11,929 bases of DNA from an uncultured Holophagales bacterium (GTDB lineage Bacteria > Acidobacteriota > Thermoanaerobaculia > UBA5066): positions 1-11,929 of the forward strand of contig CALBDV010000341.1 in the NCBI GenBank assembly GCA_937927565.1. Direction: 5' to 3'. This document shows, in pieces, positions 5,685 to 11,929 of the stretch. A model generated the notes under the pieces. The model did no database searches and was not told the origin of the DNA. It saw only the letters and a program-made list of their open reading frames with translations. Positions within the stretch are counted from its first letter, which is position 1, and every line of letters starts with the position of its first letter. The position numbers and the translations under genes were made by a program.

Positions 5685-6856
5685 GCTCGAGCCGGATCCT
5701 CACCCGGTCCTTCGTCCTCCTGGTCGCCGCGACGGCGGTCCTGTTCTTCGGCTTCTACTTCCTGATCCCCGTCCTGCCGCCCTACGCGGCGGCGCGCGGG
5801 GCGTCGAAGAGCGAGGTGGGGATCGTCATCGGCCTCGCGTCGATCGCCGCGGTGGCGACGCGGTTCCTCTCGGCGCGCGCGATCGACCGGCGCGGCCGGC
5901 GGCCGTTCGCCCTCGGCGGGCTCGCCCTCTTCGCGACGGCGACGGCCCTCCTGCCGCTCGCCGCGTCGCTCGGGGCGCTCCTCGCGTTGCGCGCCATGCA
6001 GGGGGTCGGCTGGGGATTCGCGACGACGGCGATCGCCTCGCTCGTCGCCGACCTCGCGCCGGCCGCCCGCCGAGGAGAGGCGATCGGCATCTGGGGACTG
6101 GCGCCGACGGTGGCGATGGCGCTCGGGCCGGCGGCGGGAGGTGGGCTGGTCCGTCTCGGCGGCGCGCCGGCGGCGTTCCTCGGCACGGCCGCGCTCTTTC
6201 TCGTCGCGCTCGGGCTGGTGATTCCCGTGGCCGAGCCGCGCCACTCCGTGAGTGCAGCGGCCGAGAGGGGTTTTCCCCGCGGCGCGCTCCTTCCCTGCGC
6301 CGTGCTCTTCCTCTCCTCGCTCTCCTACGGGGCGATCATCGCGTTCGTCCCGGTGGAACTGGGCTCCGAACCGGCCCGGACCGGGGCGTACTTCGGCTTC
6401 TACGCCCTGTCGATCCTCGTCGTCCGGCCGTTTGCCGGACGCCTCTCCGACAGTCACGGGCGGCGGGCGGTCATCATCCCGGGTCTGCTCGTCGGGGCCG
6501 CCGGCGTCGCGCTGACGGGCCTCGCGCGGGGCCCCCTCTCGCTCGCCGTGGCGGCGGCGCTCTACGGTATCGGCATCTCGGGCCTCTCGTTCCCAGCCCT
6601 GACGGCCTGGACGGTGGACCGCTCGGGAGAGGCCCGCGGGGCGGCGATGGCGGCGTTCTACGGCTCCTATGACCTCGCCATCGCCCTCGGCGCCTTCGCG
6701 TTCGGACCCGTCTACGAGCGGTTCGGCTTCGCGGCCGTGAACCTCGCCGGGGCCACGGGAATCGTCGCGGCGACGGTCCTGGCCGCGGCCGTTCGGCCGG
6801 AACCTCCGTCACCGGCAACGGGAACCGGGAATCCGGGACCCCTCCCCACACGTTAG
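5681..6856 (+). CDS. MFS transporter, apparently starting at CTG
   Basis: A 391-residue product with about 12 membrane segments, the normal length for a major facilitator. Motif A appears in both halves: ARAIDRRGRRP (65-75) after helix 2, and AGRLSDSHGRR (252-262) in the second half. A charged central loop (about 184-200) joins the halves. The helix-4 region has LRAMQGVGWGF (103-113). Substrate is unknown; drug or sugar efflux-type permeases are the nearest style. No ATG, GTG or TTG occurs in this frame near the beginning: upstream the nearest is an ATG at 5231, and downstream the first is a GTG at codon 46, past helix 1. The CTG at 5681 overlaps the preceding TGA (CTGA) and follows GGAGAGG (5672-5678). 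Reinitiation by translational coupling is the likeliest reading; an assembly error is the alternative. Confidence 0.85.
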   Translation: MSSSRILTRSFVLLVAATAVLFFGFYFLIPVLPPYAAARGASKSEVGIVIGLASIAAVATRFLSARAIDRRGRRPFALGGLALFATATALLPLAASLGALLALRAMQGVGWGFATTAIASLVADLAPAARRGEAIGIWGLAPTVAMALGPAAGGGLVRLGGAPAAFLGTAALFLVALGLVIPVAEPRHSVSAAAERGFPRGALLPCAVLFLSSLSYGAIIAFVPVELGSEPARTGAYFGFYALSILVVRPFAGRLSDSHGRRAVIIPGLLVGAAGVALTGLARGPLSLAVAAALYGIGISGLSFPALTAWTVDRSGEARGAAMAAFYGSYDLAIALGAFAFGPVYERFGFAAVNLAGATGIVAATVLAAAVRPEPPSPATGTGNPGPLPTR

Positions 6857-6864
6857 CGCCTTCG

Positions 6865-7233
6865 ATGAACGTCTCTTCTCTCGCCTTCCTCTTCGGTGGC
6901 CTCCTCGTCCTCACCGGCGTCGGTGGCTACGTCGCGTACCAGACCCCCACCGCCCTGATACCGGTCGGATTCGGCGTCCTCCTCGGAATCTGCGGCCTCG
7001 TGGGGCGGAAGGAACACCTGCGCAGGCACGCCATGCACGCTGCGGCAGCCGTGGCGCTGCTCGGGTTCCTCCCCTCTGTTTCGGGGCTCCTCGGAATTCC
7101 GGCCCTCCTCGCCGGCGAGGCGGCCCGTCCCGCGGCCGTCGTCCTCCGGAGCGTCATGGCGCTCCTCTGTGCCGGATTCCTCGTCGTCGCGATCCGGTCG
7201 TTCATCGCGGCGCGGAGAGCCCGGGCGGCCTGA
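6865..7233 (+). CDS. Small membrane protein with four predicted helices, unrecognised
   Basis: The protein has 122 residues and begins 8 bases after the MFS stop codon, probably in the same transcript. Hydrophobic segments lie at about 5-24, 29-47, 57-77 and 91-112, joined by short loops. Notable are PTALIPVGFGVLLGICGLVGRK (split: PTALIP at 28-33, then a Gly-rich helix) and the charged loop RKEHLRRHAMHAA (48-60), rich in Arg and His. The C-terminus is positively charged (RSFIAARRARAA). I do not recognise a named family with certainty. The overall style resembles small hypothetical membrane proteins of Acidobacteria and Planctomycetes. No Shine-Dalgarno precedes the ATG. No function is assigned. 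Confidence 0.75.
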   Translation: MNVSSLAFLFGGLLVLTGVGGYVAYQTPTALIPVGFGVLLGICGLVGRKEHLRRHAMHAAAAVALLGFLPSVSGLLGIPALLAGEAARPAAVVLRSVMALLCAGFLVVAIRSFIAARRARAA

Positions 7234-7270
7234 GAGACGGAAAGTCCCCCAGTTCGATTCCGTCAGCGGG

Positions 7271-7297
7271 GTGACGGCCCCGCCCCGGCCCTAGAAT
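7271..7297 (+). promoter_or_regulatory. Candidate promoter of the Ser/Thr kinase gene
   Basis: A -10 TAGAAT (7292-7297) is preceded at 15 bases by GTGACG (7271-7276), a partial -35. The -10 overlaps the ATG at 7296, so if used it excludes that ATG as the start. Transcription would begin near 7304, just ahead of the TTG codons at 7311 and 7314. Confidence 0.4.
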
Positions 7298-9914
7298 GGC
7301 CGGGAGGCCCTTGTTGTCCGCTCCTCACCCGAGTCATCTCGGCCCGTACGAGATCGTCGGCTTCGTCGGCGCTGGCGGTATGGGTGAGGTCTACAAGGCT
7401 CGCGACCGCCGGCTGTCGCGGGAGGTGGCGGTCAAGGTCCTTCCGAAGGACGTCCTTCGCGACTCCGACGGCTTCGCCCGCTTCGTCGAGGAGGCCCGGG
7501 CGGCCTCCGCCCTGAATCACCCGGGGATCGTCACGATCCACGACTACGGCGAAGAGGATGGCCAGCCCTACATCGTGATGGAGCTCCTCGAGGGCGAGAG
7601 CCTGAGGCAGCGACTCGTTCACGGGCCACTCTCGTCACGGGAGGTCGCGGCGCTGGGCGGGCAGATCGCCGAGGCCCTCGCGGCGGCTCACGAGCGCGGC
7701 ATCGTCCACCGCGATCTCAAGCCCGCGAACGTCGTCGTCACCCCCGAGGGGCGCGCGAAAGTCCTCGACTTCGGCCTCGCGAGACGTGCTCCGTCTCGCA
7801 CCTCGAGGCCGGAAGACACGGTCGCGACGCGGATGAAGGAGACCGCGGCGGGGCTCGTGGTCGGCACCGTCGACTACATGTCGCCCGAGCAGGTGCGTGG
7901 AGAGGTGGTGGACGGTCGATCCGACATCTTCGCGCTCGGAACCGTCCTCTTCGAGCTCCTCTCGGGAAGCCCCCCGTTCTCCCGGGCGACGCCTGCCGAC
8001 ACGATGGTCGCCGTCCTGACGGACGAGCCGCCCGATCTCTCGGGGGTCGTCCCGCCGGTCGCGCCCGGCCTCGACCGGCTCGTTCGGCGGTGCCTCGAGA
8101 AGACGCCGGCGCTGCGGTTCCAGTCGGCGCGGGACGTCGCGTTCGCTCTCGAAGCCGTCGGGGCGGCGAGCGTCCCCCGGACGACCGCGGCCGAACGACC
8201 GGTCGTTCCCTCCCGTCGAAGGGGCCGGGTCGCCGTCGTCGCGGGCGCCGTCGCGGCAGGTCTCGTGCTGGCCGCGGCCCTCATCGGCGCGGGCTGGTGG
8301 GCAGGCCGCGCGGGAGGTCCGACCGGGCCACCCGAGATGAGCCGGCTGACGTTCTCCCGAGGGAGCATCCGATCCGCCCGCTTCGGGCCGGACGGGAAGA
8401 CGGTCGTCTTCGGGGCCGCGTGGGACGGAGCGCCGATCCGCCTCTTCGTCACCCAGCCCGGGAGTCCCGAACCGCAGCGGGCCGAGCTGCCCGACGCGGA
8501 CGTCCTCTCGGTCTCGCCGTCGGGAGAGATGGCCCTCTCCGTCGGGCGGACCTTCCGGTCGCTCTTCGACGCCTCGGGGACCCTCGCACGGGCACCGATC
8601 GGGGGTCGCGCCCCGCGCGACATCCTCGAGGCGGTCCGCGAGGCCGACTGGGCCCCCGACGGCGAGACGCTCGCCGTCGTGAGGGACGTCGACGGGAAGA
8701 CGCGGCTCGAGATGCCGATCGGAAAGGTCCTCTTCCTGACGGACGGGTGGGTGTCTCACCCGCGCGTTTCTGCCGACGGCGAGCGCATCGCCTTCGTCCA
8801 CCACCCCCTCCGCTGGGACGACCGGGGCTCGGTGACGGTCGTCCGGGGCGGGGAGGCGCCCGTCACGCTGGGCAGAACCTGGCAGAGCGCCGGGGGACTC
8901 GCGTGGTCTCCCTCCGGGAAGGAGATCTGGTACTCGGCGGCGCCTGCGGGGGCCGGCCGGGAGCTGCGTGCCGTCGACCTGGCGGGCCGCGACCGCCCGC
9001 TGCTGCGCGTCTCGGGGAACCTGACACTGCACGACGTCTCGAAGGAAGGCCGTGTCCTCGTCTCCGACGACAAGTGGCGGCGTCGGGTCTTCTATCGTGC
9101 CGACGGGGCCGTTCGCGACGTGGAGCTCTCGTGGCTCGACTGGACCTACCCTCGCGGAGTCTCGGCCGACTGGTCGCGCCTCCTGTTCGACGAACTGGGA
9201 GACGGGGGCGGACGGGACTACGCCATCTACATTCGGACGACCGACGGCGGTCCGGCGACGCGCCTGGGCCGGGGCAACGCGCTGGCGCTCTCCCCGGACG
9301 GGAAATGGGCTCTCACGGCGACCCTCGACACACCCGCGAAACTCGTCCTTCTCCCCACCGGCGCGGGCTCGCCGAGGGCGCTCCTCTCCGGCGCCCTCGA
9401 CCACCGCGTGGCGAGCTGGCTTCCAGACGGACAGCGCATCGTCTTCGGAGGAGGTGAGCCCGGAGCGCCCGCCCGGCTCTACATCCAGGACCTGGGGGCC
9501 GGGTCTCCCCGGCCGGTGAGCCCGGAAGGAGTCGTCTTTGCGGCGGGTGCGACGTTCCCCGTATCGCCGGACGGCCGATTCGTCCTCACGTCGCGGGCCG
9601 ACGCTACGACCTGGTTGCAGCCGCTCGACGGCGGGCCGGCCTCGGGAATCTCGGGGCTCCTCCCCGGCGAACGCGTCGTCGGCTGGGCGGACGGCGGAGC
9701 GCTCTTCGTCGTCTCCTCTTCGGCCCTGCCCGCGCGCCTCTTCCGCCTGGACCCGGCCACGGGCGCTCGCAAGCCTGCGGCCGAGATCTGGCCGGCGGAC
9801 CCGGCGGGAGTCGTTGCGGTGGGTCCGATCCTCGTCCGCCCCGACGGCAAAGCCATCATCTATGGCTGCCCTCAGATCCTCTCGGACCTGTACGTCGTCG
9901 AGGGGCTCCGGTAG
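7296..9914 (+). CDS. Membrane Ser/Thr protein kinase (PknB-like) with C-terminal TolB/WD40-like beta-propeller
   Basis: 872 residues from the ATG. Kinase domain about 17-285: LGPYEI, Gly-loop GAGGMG (25-30), Lys47 in VAVKVL, HRDLKPAN (138-145), DFG (158-160) and a Ser-Pro-Glu (196-198) in place of APE, with Thr/Ser candidates for activation-loop phosphorylation at 167-191. One membrane segment (about 312-336) leads to an extracytoplasmic region (about 345-872) with at least eight PD40-type repeats of the form xPDGxxxxF/A (for example GPDGKTVVFG, SADGERIAFV, SPDGKWALTA, SPDGRFVLTS), i.e. a propeller that probably senses a ligand or protein. Such fused kinases are abundant in Acidobacteria. Coordinates use the only ATG. 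A -10 overlapping it, GGGAGG at 7302-7307, and the family's usual 8 residues before LGPYE make TTG 7314 the more likely start. Downstream substrates are unknown. Confidence 0.92.
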   Translation: MAGRPLLSAPHPSHLGPYEIVGFVGAGGMGEVYKARDRRLSREVAVKVLPKDVLRDSDGFARFVEEARAASALNHPGIVTIHDYGEEDGQPYIVMELLEGESLRQRLVHGPLSSREVAALGGQIAEALAAAHERGIVHRDLKPANVVVTPEGRAKVLDFGLARRAPSRTSRPEDTVATRMKETAAGLVVGTVDYMSPEQVRGEVVDGRSDIFALGTVLFELLSGSPPFSRATPADTMVAVLTDEPPDLSGVVPPVAPGLDRLVRRCLEKTPALRFQSARDVAFALEAVGAASVPRTTAAERPVVPSRRRGRVAVVAGAVAAGLVLAAALIGAGWWAGRAGGPTGPPEMSRLTFSRGSIRSARFGPDGKTVVFGAAWDGAPIRLFVTQPGSPEPQRAELPDADVLSVSPSGEMALSVGRTFRSLFDASGTLARAPIGGRAPRDILEAVREADWAPDGETLAVVRDVDGKTRLEMPIGKVLFLTDGWVSHPRVSADGERIAFVHHPLRWDDRGSVTVVRGGEAPVTLGRTWQSAGGLAWSPSGKEIWYSAAPAGAGRELRAVDLAGRDRPLLRVSGNLTLHDVSKEGRVLVSDDKWRRRVFYRADGAVRDVELSWLDWTYPRGVSADWSRLLFDELGDGGGRDYAIYIRTTDGGPATRLGRGNALALSPDGKWALTATLDTPAKLVLLPTGAGSPRALLSGALDHRVASWLPDGQRIVFGGGEPGAPARLYIQDLGAGSPRPVSPEGVVFAAGATFPVSPDGRFVLTSRADATTWLQPLDGGPASGISGLLPGERVVGWADGGALFVVSSSALPARLFRLDPATGARKPAAEIWPADPAGVVAVGPILVRPDGKAIIYGCPQILSDLYVVEGLR

Positions 9915-9968
9915 GAGACGTGGGCCGGTCCACTCATTACGGCCCCGAATCGGTGTAGCGTTGAAGAC

Positions 9969-10472
9969 GTGAGGCTCGCGAGCGCGGCCCTCGAGACTCC
10001 GGTCGGGCGGCTCCTCGCCGTCGTCTGGGACGGTCGCCTCTGCACGCTGACGTTCGACGCCGACGCTCCGTCCACCCGCGCCCACCTCCTCGCCCGGTTC
10101 GGGACCGACCTCTTTCCCGAGCAGCGCGACCCGGGTGGGGTCCTTACGCGCCTGCGCGCCTACTTCCGCGGTGACCTCGAGGCGGTCGATTCGATCGAGA
10201 TCGACCTCGCCGGGACGCCGTTCCAGGAGAAGGTCTGGGCCGAGCTGCGGCGGATTCGCCCCGGGACGACGCGCGCCTACGGTGACGTGGCGGCGGCGAT
10301 CGGTGAGCCGAAAGCGTTCCGTGCGGTCGGGATGGCTGCGGCGCTCAACCCGGCCGTCATCGTCGTCCCGTGCCACCGGGTCCTCGCCCGCGACGGCGGC
10401 CTCCACGGGTTCTCCGGCGGGATCGAGCGGAAGCGCTGGCTCCTCGTCCACGAGGGGGCTCTCCTCGCCTGA
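9969..10472 (+). CDS. ogt: Methylated-DNA--protein-cysteine S-methyltransferase (O6-alkylguanine-DNA alkyltransferase)
   Basis: The protein has 167 residues, the size of Ogt/MGMT without an Ada regulatory domain. The active-site motif IVVPCHRV (131-138) gives the acceptor Cys135, with His136 and Arg137. The DNA-binding helix RAVGMAAALNP (118-128) and the terminal GFSGGIERKRWLLVHEG (147-163), with a conserved Glu162, complete the catalytic domain. The N-terminal domain (about 1-75) is the usual poorly conserved lead. The enzyme irreversibly transfers an alkyl group from O6-alkylguanine to its own cysteine. The GTG at 9969 is chosen because MRLASAALETPVGRL matches normal N-termini. TAGCGT (9956-9961) just upstream could be a -10 for a nearly leaderless transcript, but no -35 is seen. 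It stands alone, 54 bases after the kinase gene. Confidence 0.93.
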   Translation: MRLASAALETPVGRLLAVVWDGRLCTLTFDADAPSTRAHLLARFGTDLFPEQRDPGGVLTRLRAYFRGDLEAVDSIEIDLAGTPFQEKVWAELRRIRPGTTRAYGDVAAAIGEPKAFRAVGMAAALNPAVIVVPCHRVLARDGGLHGFSGGIERKRWLLVHEGALLA

Positions 10473-10485
10473 GGCCGGGCGACGG

Positions 10486-10491
10486 TAGAAT
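10486..10491 (+). promoter_or_regulatory. Candidate -10 element of the DUF4920 gene
   Basis: TAGAAT, identical to the kinase-gene -10, lies in the gap after ogt and 51 bases before the DUF4920 start. No good -35 exists at 15-18 bases upstream. A strong Shine-Dalgarno (GAGGAG, 10528-10533) precedes the ATG. Confidence 0.35.
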
Positions 10492-10542
10492 CCGCCGCTC
10501 GGGCGCGCCGCGCCCGCACCCCTGAACGAGGAGAACCGAAAC

Positions 10543-11013
10543 ATGAAGAACTCCCTCCGCACGACGTTCGCCGTGCTCGCCCTCGCGGCCGTCGCCGCAA
10601 CACCCGCCTTCGCCGCGACGAAGTACGGCAAGGGCGTCTCGGAAGCGACGCCCGTCAAGCTCTCCGAGCTGATGGCGAAGCCGGACGACTACGTCGGCAA
10701 GGTCGTGAAGGTGGAGGGGCTCATCACCGAGGTCTGCCCGAAGCGCGGCTGCTGGATCAACGTCGCCGGCGACAAGGAGTTCCAGACGATCAAGGTGAAG
10801 GTCGAGGACGGCGTCATCGTCTTCCCGCTGACCGACAAGGGGAAGAAGGTCGTCGCCGAGGGGACCTTCAAGAAGATGGAGCTGACGAAGGAGCAGGCGA
10901 TCGCGAGGGCGAAGCACGAGGCCGAGGAGAAGGGGACCAAGTGCGACGAGTCCAAGATCACCGGCCCGCAGACCGTCTACCAGATCATGGGTGTCGGCGC
11001 CGTCGTCGAGTAG
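10543..11013 (+). CDS. Exported DUF4920 domain protein
   Basis: The protein has 156 residues. A Sec signal peptide spans 1-24 (MKNSLRTTF, a hydrophobic Ala/Leu/Val core, then PAFA before ATKYGKG). The mature part carries the family hallmark VCPKRGCWI (64-72; Cys65, Cys70, Trp71) in an OB-fold-like context (VGKVVKVEGLI before it, FQTIKVKVEDGVIVFPL after it). A lysine- and glutamate-rich helix (about 113-131) and a third Cys134 follow. The CxxxxCW pattern suggests a redox or metal site, but family function is not established. Translation starts at the ATG behind GAGGAG. The 3' end overlaps the next gene by 23 bases, suggesting coupling and a shared job in the periplasm or membrane. Confidence 0.85.
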   Translation: MKNSLRTTFAVLALAAVAATPAFAATKYGKGVSEATPVKLSELMAKPDDYVGKVVKVEGLITEVCPKRGCWINVAGDKEFQTIKVKVEDGVIVFPLTDKGKKVVAEGTFKKMELTKEQAIARAKHEAEEKGTKCDESKITGPQTVYQIMGVGAVVE

Positions 11014-11683
11014 GCCGCGTCCGGTCTTGAACTGGCGCAGGCTCAACAACGTCCTCCACCGCGACCTCGGGTACCTCGCAGCCGGGCTGACGCTCGTCTA
11101 CGCGATCTCCGGGGTCGCGCTGAATCACCGGCACCAGTGGAACCCGAGCTGGAAGCTGGAGGTCGAGACGCGGACGTTTGCACCGGTCCCCGTCTCCGAC
11201 CGCGACACGATGACGGCGGCCCTCGTCGAGCGTCTCGCGCTTCCCGGACCGCCGAAGTCGTCCTTCCGCTCCGCCCCGCACCTCGTCGAGCTCTTCTACG
11301 AGGGGTGGAGCGTGAAGGCCGACGCGACGGCGGGGACGGCGACGATCGAGAAACCGCGCGGCCGCTTCGCCCTCAGGGAGATGAACTTCCTCCACCTGAA
11401 CGAGCCGAAGGGGTGGTGGACCTGGGCGGCCGACGTCTACGCCGTGATCCTCGGGTTCCTCGCGATCTCGGGTCTCTTCGTCCTCAAGGGGAAGAACGGT
11501 CTTTCGGGTCGGGGCAAGTGGCTCGCCGGTCTCGGCGTCGTCCTTCCGATTCTCGCGCTCGTCTTCCTCCTCTGGCGGCCGGGCGACCGCGGGCCGCGGG
11601 GCGAAGGGGAGGGGGCGGGGCGAGCAGGTGGTGCGCCCGCAGGGAATCGGCACGCCCGTCCCTCTACCTCGCGCGTAAACTGA
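10991..11683 (+). CDS. PepSY-associated transmembrane protein
   Basis: The protein has 230 residues. The opening NWRRLNNVLHRDLGYLAAGLT and YAISGVALNHRHQWNPSW (14-54) is the classic PepSY-associated helix, with His23, His46 and His48. An extracytoplasmic segment (about 52-143) contains REMNFLHLNEPKGWWTW (His135), and two more helices lie at about 146-166 and 177-195. The tail (197-230) is a low-complexity Gly/Arg-rich stretch. Conserved His residues in related PepSY-TM proteins suggest haem or metal binding in membrane redox, but that is inference here. The GTG at 10991 overlaps the DUF4920 gene. The TTG at 11027 (giving MNWRRLNN) fits family N-termini just as well; neither has a Shine-Dalgarno. 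Confidence 0.82.
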   Translation: MSAPSSSRPRPVLNWRRLNNVLHRDLGYLAAGLTLVYAISGVALNHRHQWNPSWKLEVETRTFAPVPVSDRDTMTAALVERLALPGPPKSSFRSAPHLVELFYEGWSVKADATAGTATIEKPRGRFALREMNFLHLNEPKGWWTWAADVYAVILGFLAISGLFVLKGKNGLSGRGKWLAGLGVVLPILALVFLLWRPGDRGPRGEGEGAGRAGGAPAGNRHARPSTSRVN

Positions 11684-11720
11684 AGGCACGTTCCGTCGGG
11701 TCCGACCGGGAGGAGTGAAG

Positions 11721-11929
11721 ATGCCGTCGAGCGCCTCCGCGCGCGTGCTGCGGTCCATCTCGAGGATGCCGTCCCCGGCGCTCTCGCTGCTTCTCCGGGT
11801 GAGTCGCCGGCTGGGCGCCTCGCTCGATCTCGAGGAGGTGCTCCAGACGGCGATCGAGAGCGCGGTGGAGGCGCTCGGCCTCGACACCGGGGCGATCTAC
11901 CTTCTGGAAGGGGAGGACCTGGTCCTCGG
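11721..11929 (+). CDS. GAF-domain signalling protein (N-terminal part, runs off right edge)
   Basis: 69 codons are visible. The ATG follows a strong Shine-Dalgarno, GGGAGGAG (11708-11715), at 5 bases. After an Arg/Ser-rich start comes LLLRVSRRLGASLDLEEVLQTAIESAVEALGLDTGAIYLLEG (about 23-64, split across the first GAF helix and first strand). The pattern S-LDLEEVL--AI-SAVEALG-D-GAIYLL is the standard beginning of a GAF domain in sensor kinases, phosphatases and cyclases. The output domain lies outside the window, so its class is unknown. A TAAACT (11676-11681), overlapping the stop of the previous gene, could be its -10, though no -35 is evident. Confidence 0.82.
   Translation, partial: MPSSASARVLRSISRMPSPALSLLLRVSRRLGASLDLEEVLQTAIESAVEALGLDTGAIYLLEGEDLVL

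Noticed and set aside
9922..9945. GGGCCG / CGGCCC hairpin with a 12-base loop between the kinase and alkyltransferase genes
   Set aside because: Six GC pairs with a long loop and no T-tract are expected by chance at this GC content. It is too weak to call a terminator.
7635..10658. A 1007-codon open frame on the minus strand opposite the kinase and alkyltransferase genes
   Set aside because: It is antisense to two well-supported genes. Its product is a Gly/Arg/Asp/Pro-rich string with no recognisable domain, typical of a mirror frame in high-GC coding DNA.

Overview
This is an ordinary-density chromosomal window from a high-GC bacterium, with genes on both strands. Three things suggest an Acidobacteriota-like organism, possibly Thermoanaerobaculia or Holophagae: a BlaI/M56-peptidase pair whose M56 protein carries a C-terminal TonB domain, a PknB-type kinase fused to a TolB/WD40-like propeller, and the general gene style. 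This placement is an inference from gene architecture, with moderate to low confidence. I see no phage, IS, CRISPR, tRNA or rRNA.

Left part (1-2054, all minus strand). The N-terminus of an Rrf2/SUF-type regulator runs off the left edge. It has its own strong promoter (TTGACA-17-TACAGT) and an inverted repeat just downstream. Next comes a terminator, then a two-gene operon read leftward: a BlaI-type repressor followed by an M56 (BlaR1-like) membrane metallopeptidase fused to a TonB C-terminal domain. The blaI promoter (TTGACA-17-TAAGTT) carries a 16-bp palindrome that ends on the ATG, so the mRNA is probably leaderless and autoregulated. A perfect Shine-Dalgarno lies inside the M56 gene, directly before an in-frame ATG. 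It could yield the TonB domain as a separate 150-residue exported or anchored protein.

Middle part (2182-7233). An ABC-2 type exporter (ATPase plus permease, ATGA overlap) reads rightward, preceded by a possible 9-codon leaderless ORF. It converges on a stand-alone TonB-family gene on the minus strand. Between the two lies a striking perfect hairpin with 27-bp arms, much less GC-rich than its surroundings. Divergent from the TonB gene is a rightward cluster: a DUF2721 membrane protein, an MFS transporter that seems to lack any canonical start codon (CTG overlapping the preceding TGA), and an unrecognised four-helix membrane protein.

Right part (7271-11929, plus strand). There is a receptor-like Ser/Thr kinase with an extracytoplasmic beta-propeller, an O6-alkylguanine-DNA alkyltransferase, an exported DUF4920 protein overlapping a PepSY-associated membrane protein, and the start of a GAF-domain protein that runs off the right edge. 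The genes look like several small independent operons concerned with envelope sensing, signalling, export and repair. I do not see one large system. The most unusual signals are the hairpin at 4390-4446, the internal start in the M56-TonB gene, the CTG-started MFS gene and the recurrent signs of leaderless initiation.
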